Assembly (NCBI GenBank): GCA_964539305.1
Contig: CAZIIM010000006.1
Span: forward strand, 1 to 64,000
Source of the DNA: CAZNUM01 sp964539305
GTDB taxonomy: Bacteria; Fidelibacterota; Marinisomatia; Marinisomatales; TCS55
Direction of reading: 5' to 3'
Length of the DNA stretch: 64,000 nt
Shown: in pieces, positions 25,845 through 36,068 of the stretch
Numbering within the stretch: the first letter of the stretch is position 1
Layout of the letters: each line of letters opens with the position of its first letter
The notes under the pieces: model-generated
What the model was told of the DNA's origin: nothing
Databases searched by the model: none
Seen by the model: only the letters and a program-made list of their open reading frames with translations
Program-made: the position numbers and the translations under genes

Positions 25845-26669
25845 ATGGGTACGGATATGAAAGCGGAATCTCAAATACAAAACTTTTTATCCATCCGTCA
25901 CCACGGATTATTGCTATTGGTGAGCTTGGTGATTGGCTTTTATCCCCTGAACCAGCTTATGGCTCAGGACGAGGAAGGCACTACTGAAATCTTCTGGGGA
26001 GAAGACGATACAAGTCTGGATCAGGATCTCAATCTGGATGATTTCGGATTCGAGGAGGATACGGCTGCGGTTGAAGAGGATCTCGGTGGATTCGAGTTTG
26101 ATGAAGAACCGGTGGAGGAAGGCTTTGAAGAAGATACGGCTTTCGACGATGCTTTCGCAGAAGATGAATTTGCGGAAGAGGAACCGGTTGAAGAAGACCT
26201 TTCAGAAGTGGCACAACGGATGGGTTACACCCTGAATCTGGTGGGCGCTTCCCCCAGTTTTGTAAACCATCAGCTTAACACCTACAATTCAGGGGTGGAT
26301 TTCCGGCTGGCGTTTGAATTTCCCATGTTAATGCAGGTCGGGCCGTTACGCTTCCGACTGGGTGCAGAAGTGGGGACCTTCAAATTCACCAATTATAAGC
26401 CCGTGGGTGGGACTTTTTCCGGAGTCAGTATTAATGGTATTCTTTCGTTCCCTGCTGGTCCGGGACAGGTAAGGGTAGGCGGTGGAATGATTGGCGGTAA
26501 CGTTGGTGTTATTGCTGAAAATTCCTACGGCTTCGCGGTCGGCAACAGTCTGGATGTTCGCCTGGGAATTCGTTCCACTACTGCCTTTAATGTGGTGGAC
26601 AGCAAGAAGCAGAAACTGGGAACGGTGAGCTGGATGGACGGGTTGGTGATACTGGGTATAACACTATAA
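25845..26669 (+). CDS. Exported protein with Glu/Asp-rich repeats and beta-barrel-like C-terminus
   Basis: Residues about 20-41 form a signal sequence (LLLLVSLVIGF ... LMAQ). Residues 42-125 are extremely acidic, with a loosely repeated pattern F-x-E-x-x-x-E-E-x-x-x-x-x-x-x-F (for example GGFEFDEEPVEEGFEEDTAF). The remaining 150 residues are Gly-rich alternating strands (RFRLGAEVGTFKF, GQVRVGGGMIGGNVGVI) like an outer-membrane barrel half or a beta-sandwich. The family is not recognised. Both ATG 25845 and ATG 25857 are possible starts. The giant repeat protein starts 73 bases downstream on the same strand, so they may be functionally linked. Confidence 0.65.
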   Translation: MGTDMKAESQIQNFLSIRHHGLLLLVSLVIGFYPLNQLMAQDEEGTTEIFWGEDDTSLDQDLNLDDFGFEEDTAAVEEDLGGFEFDEEPVEEGFEEDTAFDDAFAEDEFAEEEPVEEDLSEVAQRMGYTLNLVGASPSFVNHQLNTYNSGVDFRLAFEFPMLMQVGPLRFRLGAEVGTFKFTNYKPVGGTFSGVSINGILSFPAGPGQVRVGGGMIGGNVGVIAENSYGFAVGNSLDVRLGIRSTTAFNVVDSKKQKLGTVSWMDGLVILGITL

Positions 26670-26742
26670 TAATTAGTTTTATGCTTAATAATCAATTTCA
26701 TTCGATTTTACAAACGAGTGTTAGTCTTATTTATTTAGTTTG

Positions 26743-29700
26743 ATGTTCAAACGACAAATACCACTGACTTTTTTATTTATTTCCATCGTATTTAGTCAAT
26801 CGGCTACAATCAGAACGATCCATGATATCGGTACTGAATTATCCCCAAGTGGTTATTATAATTATGCTGCCAGTACCTATAATTCTACGGGTGGTTTCAG
26901 AATTACAACTTCTTCATTCACCAATAATACTACTTACGTGATTAAATATCAAATCAATGGTGGTACTAAAACGCAGTTAACTACAGGGACACATGTAGGG
27001 ACCAGCATGAATATTGATATTCAGAATGCTAGTCTACCATCTCTAAGTAACGGTGATAAAATCATTTTCTACATTACTAACGATGCTTTTGGGTCTAATA
27101 CTGAAGTAACTGCTCAGGCGGATGACGATGGATATTATTTTGTATCAAATTCAGTGGGAGATAAAGACTATTTTTATTACGATGTTACAGTTCCAACAGT
27201 TTCAAATGTTACTTCGGACAATACAGATGCCACGAAAATCATAGGACAAACTGTCGATATTAAAATTACCTTTTCAGAAATAGTAGATGTTGTGACATCA
27301 GGTGGTACACCAATATTAACGTTGGAAACTGGGTCAAGCGATGCTACTGCAAGCTATAATAGTGGGACTGGTACTGCTGATCTAATATTTCGATACACAG
27401 TTTCCTCCGGGAATACTTCCAGTGATTTGGACTATACTAATACTTCTGCTTTAACAACCAACGGAGGGACTATTCGAGACAAAGCAGGGAATGATGCTAC
27501 TTTAACGCTAGCAACCCCAGGTCAAGCTGGGTCGCTTGGATATAATAAAAATTTTGTGATCGATGGTGTTGCTCCAACAATATCCTCAATTAATCCTCCA
27601 AATGATGGCTCATATAAGGAAGGATCAATACTGGATTTTACAGTCAATTATAGTGAAGCAGTCACTGTTACAGGAACACCTACTCTTTCTCTAAATGTCG
27701 GAGGAACTGCCGTCAACGCAAGCTACAATTCAGGATCTGGTTCAACAAGTTTAGTATTTCGCTATACAGTATTAAATGGACATAACGATTCTGATGGAAT
27801 TGCATTGACAAGTCCTGTGGTACTTAACGGTGGAACGATGCAGGATGCGAACGGAAATGATGCATCATTGACCTTTTCTCCACCAGTTACGTCTGGAATA
27901 ATAATTGATGATACGGCTCCTACAGTTTCTTCTGTTTCGTCAACACAAACGGATGGATATTATAAAGCTGGAGACGTTATTCCCATTACCGTTACTTTTG
28001 ATGAGACAGTTTATGTTACTGGGACTCCTCAAATAACTCTTGAGACTGGGACTACTGACGCCACAGTAGATTATACGAGTGGGTCGGGATCGACTGTTTT
28101 AACTTTTAACTACACTGTTGCATCCGGGCAGACGAGTAGTGATTTGGATTACTCTACAACAACCTCTTTGGCATTGAATGGTGGAACCATAAAAGACCTG
28201 GCCGGAAATAGCGCTGTTTTAACATTACCAGGTGTAGGTCAAACAGGCTCTTTAAGTTACAATAAAAGTCTAATCGTTGATACAACTGCACCCACTGTTT
28301 CCTCTGTTTCATCTTCCTCTCCTGATGCCACCTATAAAATTGGTGATGTGATACCAATTAAGGTTACTTTTGATGAAACCGTCATTGTGACGGGAAGTCC
28401 ACAACTTGTTATTAATACCGGCAGTGTCAATACTGGCATTACCTACAGCAGCGGATCGGGCACAACTGATTTAATTTTCAATTATACTGTTAGTGAGGGG
28501 CATTCCAGTAGTGATTTGGCCTATGTCAGCACAAGTGCACTTTCAGGCACAATCAAGGATGCAGCTGGGAATAGCGCAGATTTAACATTACCCACTCCTG
28601 GAGCTAGTGGTTCATTAAGTGCAAATAAAAATTTTGTCATTGATGGGGTTCGTCCAACAGTTTCAAATGTCACTTCTACAAAGGCAGATGGTTCCTATAA
28701 AGCAGGTGTGCAAATCGATATCACTATTACTTTCGACGAAATTGTAAATGTTACGGGAACACCACAACTGACTCTGGAGACTGGGACAAGCGATGCTGTC
28801 GTTAACTATGCCAGTGGTTCAGGAAATAATACTCTCACGTTTAGTTATGTAGTATCCAGTGGGGAATCCAGCTCTGACTTGTCTTACCAATCCACCAGTG
28901 CATTAGCTTTAAACTCTGGTACTATTAAGGACAACGCCGGTAATTCAGCCACGTTAACTTTACCAATAATTGGATCATCCACATCTCTTTCCGGCCAAAA
29001 GAGGATTATTATTGATACAACTGCTCCAACAATATCTGATGTTACCTCTACAAAAGATAATGGCTACTATAATGCCGGGGATGTTATCCCGATAACAGTA
29101 ACCTTTAGTGAAGATATCGTTGTGAGTGGAACTCCGAAACTGACGTTAGAAACAGGATCCTCCGACGTGGTAGTAGACTATTCCAGCGGAACAGGAACAA
29201 GTACCCTTACATTCAATTATACTGTTTCTTCAGGGGAAAACAGTACTGATCTGGACTATTTATCCGCCTCTGCTTTGACTCCGGGTACATCCATCCAGGA
29301 TTCGGCTGGTAATGACGCTGTCCTCACGCTGGCGACTCCTGGATCAAGCGGTTCTTTAGGAGCGAATAAAAATTTAATCATTGATACAATCGTTCCAACG
29401 GTAGACTCCGTATCATCTACCTTTGGGAATGGCTCCTTTACTGTTGGAGAAGTCATTCCGATTCAGGTTTATTTCAGTGAATCTGTTGTTGTAAGCGGTA
29501 CTCCGAAATTGAAATTAAATACGGGCGCTGACAGCACCGCTGTCAGTTATACCAGTGGTTCTTCCACCAATACTCTGACTTTACAATACACCGTAGCTTC
29601 CGGTGATTCCAGTTTAGATCTGGATTATCAGTCCGCTGGTTCTCTTTCTTTGAATGGAGGTTCGATCGCTGATTCTGCCGGGAATAGTGCAACCCTTACT

Positions 29701-32700
29701 TTAGCAACGCCCGGTCAACCCAATTCATTAGGTGCCAACAAGGCGATTATTATTGATACTTCTTCCCCCAGGGTGTTAAATGTTTCTTCTGATAAAACCA
29801 ATGGTTCCTATACAACAGGAGAATTGATTGATATCACGGTCCTATTTACTGAAGCTGTAACAGTGACGGGAACACCCCAGTTACGGTTAAACACAGGAAC
29901 CGACAGTACAGCAGCAGATTATATCAGCGGCTCCGGGACCACGACTTTAACCTTTCGTTACACGGTTGCTTCCGGTGATTCCAGTCTAGACCTGGATTAT
30001 CAGTCCGCTGGTTCGCTTTCTTTGAATGGGGGGACTATTAAGGATGCAGCTGGCAATGCTGCCGTTTTAACACTGGCGGCTCCTGGTGATCCTGGGTCTC
30101 TGGGAAATAATAAGGCGTTGGTCATCGACGCTATTGCCCCCAAGGTTCTCTCGGTAACCTCTACAGCAACGGATACTTCTTACAAGGCTGATGATGTCAT
30201 TCCAATTACGGTCACTTTCCACGAAGCAGTCGTAGTGGCGGGGACACCCCAGATAACCCTCAATACTGGGAGCAGTACTACAGCGGTAGACTATTCCAGC
30301 GGAAGTGGTACTACAACGCTGACATTCAATTATACTGTGGCTGCAGGTGATTCCAGTTTAGATCTTGATTACAGTAGTACTACTGCCCTGGCTTTAAACA
30401 GTGGAACGATTAAAGATGCCACTGGAAATGCGGCCGTTCTCACCCTGCCAACTGTGGGCGGGTCAAAATCACTCGGAGGAAGTAAAGATATTATCGTCGA
30501 TACCCGGGCACCTACCGTATCGCTGGTGACTTCAACCAAAGACGATGGTTCTTATAAAGCAGGGATTACTATTCCTGTTGATATTGTGTTCAGTGAACCG
30601 GTTATCGTTTCTGGCACACCTCAAATCACATTAGAGACAGGAACCAGTGATGAGACGATTAATTACGCCAGCGGATCAACTACCGACACTCTGGTTTTTA
30701 ATTACACCGTTGCCAGTGGAGATACAACTTCTGATCTTGATTACATCAATACGACCGCCTTGGCATTAAATGGAGGAAGCATTATTGATGCAGCCGGGAA
30801 TACGGCCGTATTAACCCTGCCGACTCCAGGAGCCGCCAATTCATTGGCTTACAACAAGGATATCATTATCGATACGGTAGCTCCGACGGTGGATTCTGTA
30901 TCCTCGACTACCGCTGATGGCAGCTATATGATTGGCGATGAAATTGCCATTAAAATATATTTTGATGAAAACGTCTATGTGACCTCCGGTACACCCACGG
31001 TTACGTTGGAAACAGGTTCAACGGATGAAACCGTTAATTACACCAGTGGTTCCGGGACAAATACATTTTTATTCACCTATACCGTTGCTTCGGGTGACTC
31101 CAGCGATGATCTGGATTACACATCTGTGTCCGCCTTGGACGTGGCAGGTGGAATCACGGATCTGGCCGGGAATGTCTTAACCGCTACTCTGCCGACTCCC
31201 GGTGCTTCCGGTTCCCTTGGGAATAACAAAGACTTAATCGTAGATGGTATCGTTCCAACAGTTTCCAAGGTGACATCTTCCAATCCTGATCAGGCTTATA
31301 AAACCGGGGATACGCTGCAGATCCTGGTAATTGGTTCTGAGAATCTGGTGGTTACAGGAACACCGAAAATGACACTTGAAACAGGAACTTCAGATGCAGT
31401 AACCAGCTATATTAGCGGTTCGGGGAACGATACACTTGTCTTTCAATATATCGTAAGTAGTGGAGAGTCATCTTCTGACCTAAACTACAGTGCTACGGAT
31501 GCCTTAGCTCTTAATGGAGGGACGATCAAAGATGAAGCTGGTAATGCTCTAACATTAACACTCCCCGGAGTAAACAGTGATAGTTCCCTGGCAGGCCAGA
31601 AAAACATTGTAATTGATACTCAAAAACCTTCCGCCGTACTCACGTACGATGATCCGGACAATCTGGTGCGGTTTGAAGATGGAACACTGCTGATCACAGC
31701 CACTTTTTCGGACAGCATTAATATTAATTATTTACCAACTATTTATATTAATCTTCCGGAGACATCCAGTGATATTGAAAATGCGGATATGACCAGGCTT
31801 GCAGACACGGTGTACACTTATAATCTGTCTTTACCGGATACCATTGATGGAATCATTTCAGTTGATTCAATTATTGCCTATGATAAAGCCCTGAATAAAC
31901 TGAGCGCCGACTCAATTTCCAATAAGGCGGTTGTTAAGATTGATAATACGGATCCGGGGATATTTACAACCGGCGAAGTTGTTGCAGTCGGAGATACAGT
32001 GGTAGTTAACTGGTTTAACGCGGCTACCGATCGTCTGCAAATTACAGTCCCATTGCCCAAATTAAATGGTACTCAAAACGATAACTCTCTCCTCAATGGT
32101 GGAGATGTGGATATCAAGATGCGGATTGCTCAGAGGATGTCGGACACAAGCTGGGTCAGCATACCTACAAGCGACACCGGAAATCCGGGGGCACCTAAAG
32201 ACTCCATCAAAGCGTTAACCGATTCAATCTTCTCCCGTAGTAGACAGAATATTATCGACCAACTCACTCCAAAAGGGTTGACTCAGGGGGATACGATCTA
32301 TGTAATGGCAGTGATCAACGATGCAGTTGGGAATACAACTGAGGGAACTCCCAGTAGTTCATTTTTTATTCTGGATACACTCCCTCCAGCAAAGGGTACT
32401 TTCAGCACCGGTTCTGAATTCACGGTTAACAAGGATACTTTAATCTCAAATGACACTCTTTATGTCCGCTGGGAAGGATTTTCTGATCCCCTTCAAAGCA
32501 GTGCCGCCGGTTCTGGGATTGACCGATTTGAATATGCTGTAAAAGAAGGTTCCGGAGCGCTGGATGGTTTTCGAGGCTGGCGGGCAATGGATCAGGTCGA
32601 ATTACAATCCTTGAATAAAACCGATACACTGCTAATTGATACACTGGCTTTCGAACATAATAAGCAGTACACCGTATCAGTAAGAGCAGTGGACGTAGCT

Positions 32701-34842
32701 GGAAATACCTCCGACCTGCTTACTGATTCATCTCCGTTTTTACGGTATAACACGCCTCCCAGCATTTTAACGATTGCGGATACAACCGCTAAAGAGGATA
32801 TTGATTATTCTCAGTTGGTGCAGGTAGATGATATCGATTTAACCACCTTAAGGGGAGATTTATTCAGTTATCAATTAGAAACGAGAATCATTGATCATTC
32901 CGGTTCTAACCCTGATACTGTTTTGATTGACACGCTTAATGCCAGCATTTCCAATACGGGTAAAATTGTATTTACGCCCACAAAATGGGATACGGCGGAT
33001 TATGTGTTCCGGGTCTTAGTAACGGATGCATGGGGGCTTAAAGATACACTTGATTATGGAATTACGGTACTTCCCGTGAATGATGCGCCCATTATTGATT
33101 TATCCTCCGTAGGGAAACTGGAATTCCTGGAGGGGGCAAACAGCGACACGATTAATCTGACCGCTTACTCCTACGATGAGGATGATGATACCACAGCATT
33201 GAAATGGTCCGCCAGGATCCTCTCCACATTACCAGATTTACCTGCCTATCCGACGGGACGAATCGATTTCGATCCGACTCATCCACCTGCAACCATTCGA
33301 GCGTTTCGAAAATCACTTCAGGAACAGTATCCCCAGGCGCGTATCTACCAGGGAATAAATACAGAAACAGGCGGGTTATACCTCAGTCTGGATGCGGCTG
33401 GAGACAAATTAAAAGTCAACCTTCCAAAAACAGGCGATTCCACCTATGCCTCCATTGCCCCGGTGGATACCAATTATTACAGCACCTCCGATTTACAAGT
33501 GGAATTCACGGTGATCGATCCCGGAAATTTGGAAGGAAAGGATACGATTACTTTTTCGATCACACCTATCAATGATCCGCCGGAATGGACCGGTTTGAAC
33601 GACACAACCATCGTGGAAAATGATTCCATCTATCTTGATTTCGCCAATTACCTCTCCGATGTGGATGATTCGGTCCTGACCATTACCATTCAACCCCTGA
33701 CTTTCGGTTCCAGCATGACGGTGGAGCCATCCAAAACTTATTCAACCACTTCAAACGGCGTTGTTTTCACGAGTTCTTCTAAAAACGATACGGTGAAATT
33801 TAAACCGGCTCTACTCTGGTTCGGCCCTACGGGTCCCTGGAAAATCAGCAATTCGGATTCCTCCCTGATCCAGATTTCAGCAGCCGACAGTGATACAACC
33901 GTTGTTGACAGTTTTGTCGTCAGAGTCCAGCGGGTACCTCGTCCTGAGATCCGCATGTACGTTGTCCAAAACAATGCGTTTACCAACTTCTATGAGGTCT
34001 TCATCGTGGATTCGGTCGGGAAGACCACTGACTTGACGTTGGAGATCCAATCGAAACAGGTACCCCTGGACACTGTGGCGGCCTACACTTACGTGGGACA
34101 TCATCAATTCTCTGAAACACAGGGAAACTACATTTTTGAAGTTCGGGCGACAGGAGTTGTGGGCGATACGACGGTATCGAATACAGTGGGACTTGCCGTG
34201 GCGCGGACGTTTACCTCCTGGACAGGGGCCAGCCCCGACGGCCGTTTCCGGGTGACCGGCTCCACCGGAACGGTGGAATACGATCAGACAGTCCTGATCA
34301 TCGACTCGACCATGTTTGATCCTTATTTCAGTGACCGGGCATCGTACCTGCTGGGTAATGATATTTACGGTTTCAAACGACCGGTGGAAGTTTCACTCCC
34401 AAGTCGGGAAACTGAAATCGCCATTTATGAACGGACCACGGGCATGGGCTGGATTGAATTGCCCTCCATTACGGAAAACGGACGTGTTAGAGCCTACACC
34501 GATAAAATGGGTTATTTCCGCCTGGGACCGAAAACACTCATCGTTCCGGGAATGACGTCACTCCATCAGAACTACCCCAATCCTTTTAATCCTGTTACAA
34601 CCATTGTTTTTGATCTGGGTTTCGTCGATGGACCTTATCAGCGGGTTCAACTGGCCGTGTACAATATTCTGGGGCAGAATGTGAAAACACTGGTGAACGA
34701 TGAAAAGGGAATTGGGCGCTATACGGTTCGCTGGAATGGAAAAGATGAAAACGGGGTGGATGTAGCCTCCGGAATTTATTTCGTCCACTTAATGACCGAC
34801 CGTGGTCGATCCCAAACCAAAAAGATTATGTTAATCCGATGA
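26743..34842 (+). CDS. Giant repeat surface protein with T9SS-type C-terminal sorting domain (2699 aa)
   Basis: A signal peptide (TFLFISIVFSQS) is followed by a unique beta-rich region to about residue 150, then 12 repeats of about 123 residues. Each repeat runs from APTVSSVSS through DGSYKAGDVIPITVTFDE, VTGTPQLTLETG, YTVASGDSSLDLDY and GGTIKDAAGN to a linker of the form NKxIIIDT. Next come Ig/fibronectin-like and cadherin-like segments (about residues 1630-2450, with NDAPIIDLSSVG and NDPPEWTG). The last 95 residues (from about 2605) form a FlgD-Ig/Por sorting domain: NYPNPFNPVTTIVFDL, VYNILGQNVKTLVND, GIYFVHL and a basic end. It is probably exported by a type IX-like system and anchored on the surface. 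I chose ATG 26743 over the preceding TTG. The first 4 kb is visibly AT-richer than its neighbours. Confidence 0.88.
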   Translation: MFKRQIPLTFLFISIVFSQSATIRTIHDIGTELSPSGYYNYAASTYNSTGGFRITTSSFTNNTTYVIKYQINGGTKTQLTTGTHVGTSMNIDIQNASLPSLSNGDKIIFYITNDAFGSNTEVTAQADDDGYYFVSNSVGDKDYFYYDVTVPTVSNVTSDNTDATKIIGQTVDIKITFSEIVDVVTSGGTPILTLETGSSDATASYNSGTGTADLIFRYTVSSGNTSSDLDYTNTSALTTNGGTIRDKAGNDATLTLATPGQAGSLGYNKNFVIDGVAPTISSINPPNDGSYKEGSILDFTVNYSEAVTVTGTPTLSLNVGGTAVNASYNSGSGSTSLVFRYTVLNGHNDSDGIALTSPVVLNGGTMQDANGNDASLTFSPPVTSGIIIDDTAPTVSSVSSTQTDGYYKAGDVIPITVTFDETVYVTGTPQITLETGTTDATVDYTSGSGSTVLTFNYTVASGQTSSDLDYSTTTSLALNGGTIKDLAGNSAVLTLPGVGQTGSLSYNKSLIVDTTAPTVSSVSSSSPDATYKIGDVIPIKVTFDETVIVTGSPQLVINTGSVNTGITYSSGSGTTDLIFNYTVSEGHSSSDLAYVSTSALSGTIKDAAGNSADLTLPTPGASGSLSANKNFVIDGVRPTVSNVTSTKADGSYKAGVQIDITITFDEIVNVTGTPQLTLETGTSDAVVNYASGSGNNTLTFSYVVSSGESSSDLSYQSTSALALNSGTIKDNAGNSATLTLPIIGSSTSLSGQKRIIIDTTAPTISDVTSTKDNGYYNAGDVIPITVTFSEDIVVSGTPKLTLETGSSDVVVDYSSGTGTSTLTFNYTVSSGENSTDLDYLSASALTPGTSIQDSAGNDAVLTLATPGSSGSLGANKNLIIDTIVPTVDSVSSTFGNGSFTVGEVIPIQVYFSESVVVSGTPKLKLNTGADSTAVSYTSGSSTNTLTLQYTVASGDSSLDLDYQSAGSLSLNGGSIADSAGNSATLTLATPGQPNSLGANKAIIIDTSSPRVLNVSSDKTNGSYTTGELIDITVLFTEAVTVTGTPQLRLNTGTDSTAADYISGSGTTTLTFRYTVASGDSSLDLDYQSAGSLSLNGGTIKDAAGNAAVLTLAAPGDPGSLGNNKALVIDAIAPKVLSVTSTATDTSYKADDVIPITVTFHEAVVVAGTPQITLNTGSSTTAVDYSSGSGTTTLTFNYTVAAGDSSLDLDYSSTTALALNSGTIKDATGNAAVLTLPTVGGSKSLGGSKDIIVDTRAPTVSLVTSTKDDGSYKAGITIPVDIVFSEPVIVSGTPQITLETGTSDETINYASGSTTDTLVFNYTVASGDTTSDLDYINTTALALNGGSIIDAAGNTAVLTLPTPGAANSLAYNKDIIIDTVAPTVDSVSSTTADGSYMIGDEIAIKIYFDENVYVTSGTPTVTLETGSTDETVNYTSGSGTNTFLFTYTVASGDSSDDLDYTSVSALDVAGGITDLAGNVLTATLPTPGASGSLGNNKDLIVDGIVPTVSKVTSSNPDQAYKTGDTLQILVIGSENLVVTGTPKMTLETGTSDAVTSYISGSGNDTLVFQYIVSSGESSSDLNYSATDALALNGGTIKDEAGNALTLTLPGVNSDSSLAGQKNIVIDTQKPSAVLTYDDPDNLVRFEDGTLLITATFSDSININYLPTIYINLPETSSDIENADMTRLADTVYTYNLSLPDTIDGIISVDSIIAYDKALNKLSADSISNKAVVKIDNTDPGIFTTGEVVAVGDTVVVNWFNAATDRLQITVPLPKLNGTQNDNSLLNGGDVDIKMRIAQRMSDTSWVSIPTSDTGNPGAPKDSIKALTDSIFSRSRQNIIDQLTPKGLTQGDTIYVMAVINDAVGNTTEGTPSSSFFILDTLPPAKGTFSTGSEFTVNKDTLISNDTLYVRWEGFSDPLQSSAAGSGIDRFEYAVKEGSGALDGFRGWRAMDQVELQSLNKTDTLLIDTLAFEHNKQYTVSVRAVDVAGNTSDLLTDSSPFLRYNTPPSILTIADTTAKEDIDYSQLVQVDDIDLTTLRGDLFSYQLETRIIDHSGSNPDTVLIDTLNASISNTGKIVFTPTKWDTADYVFRVLVTDAWGLKDTLDYGITVLPVNDAPIIDLSSVGKLEFLEGANSDTINLTAYSYDEDDDTTALKWSARILSTLPDLPAYPTGRIDFDPTHPPATIRAFRKSLQEQYPQARIYQGINTETGGLYLSLDAAGDKLKVNLPKTGDSTYASIAPVDTNYYSTSDLQVEFTVIDPGNLEGKDTITFSITPINDPPEWTGLNDTTIVENDSIYLDFANYLSDVDDSVLTITIQPLTFGSSMTVEPSKTYSTTSNGVVFTSSSKNDTVKFKPALLWFGPTGPWKISNSDSSLIQISAADSDTTVVDSFVVRVQRVPRPEIRMYVVQNNAFTNFYEVFIVDSVGKTTDLTLEIQSKQVPLDTVAAYTYVGHHQFSETQGNYIFEVRATGVVGDTTVSNTVGLAVARTFTSWTGASPDGRFRVTGSTGTVEYDQTVLIIDSTMFDPYFSDRASYLLGNDIYGFKRPVEVSLPSRETEIAIYERTTGMGWIELPSITENGRVRAYTDKMGYFRLGPKTLIVPGMTSLHQNYPNPFNPVTTIVFDLGFVDGPYQRVQLAVYNILGQNVKTLVNDEKGIGRYTVRWNGKDENGVDVASGIYFVHLMTDRGRSQTKKIMLIR
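27190..31623 (+). repeat. 12 tandem coding repeats of about 370 bp
   Basis: Units of about 123 residues begin with (A/V/R/S)P-x-V and end with a K-x-hydrophobic-I-D-T/G linker. Units 7, 8 and 9 are closest. A 65-base stretch from 29595 matches the one from 29968 with four differences, implying recent duplication or gene conversion inside the array. Unit 2 is the most diverged. Confidence 0.88.
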
Positions 34843-35492
34843 AGTGGTTTCCAAAAATCACCCTTTTTGTGACGCTGATCTGGTTCGGATTGGAAATGCA
34901 ATCCTGCCGAAAACAGTATTCCGCCTTGCCGGAGGACATGACCGATTACGGCTGGACTTTGTATGAGTCCGGAGACTATCTCACCGCCAATAATTGGTTC
35001 CAACAGTCGGTGGATTCAGACACGTCCTGGAAGGACGGGTACAACGGCTTGGGGTGGAGCTACGGTAAATTGATGGTTCTGGACAGCAGTATTTCCTATT
35101 TCACCAAAGGGCTGAGCAAATCCCAGGATCCTTTCATCAAGACGGATATTCATTCCGAAATATTAGCAGGGTTGACGTTTTCCTATTATGCTCAGGGCGA
35201 TGCCAGAAATACCATTTATTACGCTGACAGCTTATTGACCCGCACAACCAAGCCACTGGAACCGGGTTGGTCCTTTTCTCATGATTCACTCCTGAATTAC
35301 CTGGATGTGAGAATCACTTTGGCGGCCGCCTATTTCGATGAAAAGAAGTTTGATTCTACCGCATTGCAAATCGGGATTATTCTGGACAGCTTAAGTAAAT
35401 CAGACACAGTGGTGACCGATACGTCGCTTCAGGGCCGGAAAAACATGGCGGCCCAAATCCAGTCGCTTCAGGACTTTCTGTTTAAAAATTAG
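34839..35492 (+). CDS. TPR-like lipoprotein
   Basis: The ATG overlaps the stop of the giant protein (ATGA), so the two are coupled. A signal sequence with a possible lipobox (EMQSC, Cys23) is followed by tetratricopeptide-like helices: YGWTLYESGDYLTANNWFQQ, GYNGLGWSYGKL, LAGLTFSYYAQGDARNTIYY, ALQIGIILDSL. There are about four TPR units in 217 residues. The coupling suggests it helps secrete, fold or anchor the upstream giant protein, or binds it at the outer membrane. This is inference from position. Confidence 0.75.
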   Translation: MKWFPKITLFVTLIWFGLEMQSCRKQYSALPEDMTDYGWTLYESGDYLTANNWFQQSVDSDTSWKDGYNGLGWSYGKLMVLDSSISYFTKGLSKSQDPFIKTDIHSEILAGLTFSYYAQGDARNTIYYADSLLTRTTKPLEPGWSFSHDSLLNYLDVRITLAAAYFDEKKFDSTALQIGIILDSLSKSDTVVTDTSLQGRKNMAAQIQSLQDFLFKN

Positions 35493-35501
35493 TGTAGTCT
35501 G

Positions 35502-35951
35502 TTGAAACGGCATACGCGCTGGATGGAGCAGGCCCTGATGCAGGCAAATCGGGCCTTTGAAGCCGGAGAAGTGCCGGTAGGTGCTGTCGTTGTTCATCAG
35601 GGTAAAATCGTTGGCCGGGGTTATAATCAGCGGGAAACCCTGAACGACCCCACGGCCCATGCGGAGATTATCGCCATTACGGCTGCAGCCAATACACTGG
35701 AAAGCTGGCGTTTGCAGGATTGCACGTTGTACGTGACGAAAGAACCTTGCCCCATGTGTGCCGGCGCCATTCTTAATTCCCGTTTAAAACAGGTTGTGTT
35801 TGGGTGTTATGATGAACAGGAGGGATGTTGCGGTTCCCTGTACCAGCTCTGCAGTGATCCCCGTTTTAAAGTACAGGTGGCCGTGAAAGGTGGTATCCTG
35901 GAAGAACGGTGCCTGGGATTGATTCAGGACTTTTTTCAGTCCAGGCGTTAG
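35502..35951 (+). CDS. tadA: tRNA-specific adenosine deaminase
   Basis: A zinc-dependent deaminase that converts A34 of tRNA-Arg(ACG) to inosine, and that tRNA is encoded at 25418. Zinc ligands are in AHAEIIAI (His, with catalytic Glu) and EPCPMCAGAI (two Cys). The protein has 149 residues, normal for TadA, and the GAVVVHQGKIVGRGYNQRE strand pair is typical. I keep the TTG start because the resulting N-terminus (RHTRWMEQAL) matches the conserved H-x-x-W/F-M-x-x-A-L opening. The alternative is ATG 35523. Confidence 0.95.
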   Translation: MKRHTRWMEQALMQANRAFEAGEVPVGAVVVHQGKIVGRGYNQRETLNDPTAHAEIIAITAAANTLESWRLQDCTLYVTKEPCPMCAGAILNSRLKQVVFGCYDEQEGCCGSLYQLCSDPRFKVQVAVKGGILEERCLGLIQDFFQSRR

Positions 35952-35974
35952 CTTTAATTTAATTCGCTGTTTCT

Positions 35975-36062
35975 GGAGAGGTGGCAGAGTCTGGCTGAAT
36001 GCGCCGCACTCGAAATGCGGTTTACCCTTCGGGTAACGGGGGTTCGAATCCCTCCCTCTCCG
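35975..36062 (+). tRNA. tRNA-Ser (anticodon CGA)
   Basis: 88 bases, class II. The acceptor GGAGAGG pairs with CCTCTCC, anticodon CGA, a variable arm with TTACCC-TTCG-GGGTAA, and the T-arm GGGGGTTCGAATCCCTC. The discriminator is G and no CCA is encoded. A GIY-YIG gene starts 7 bases downstream, in the same arrangement as at tRNA-Ser(TGA). Confidence 0.95.
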
Positions 36063-36068
36063 CATTTG

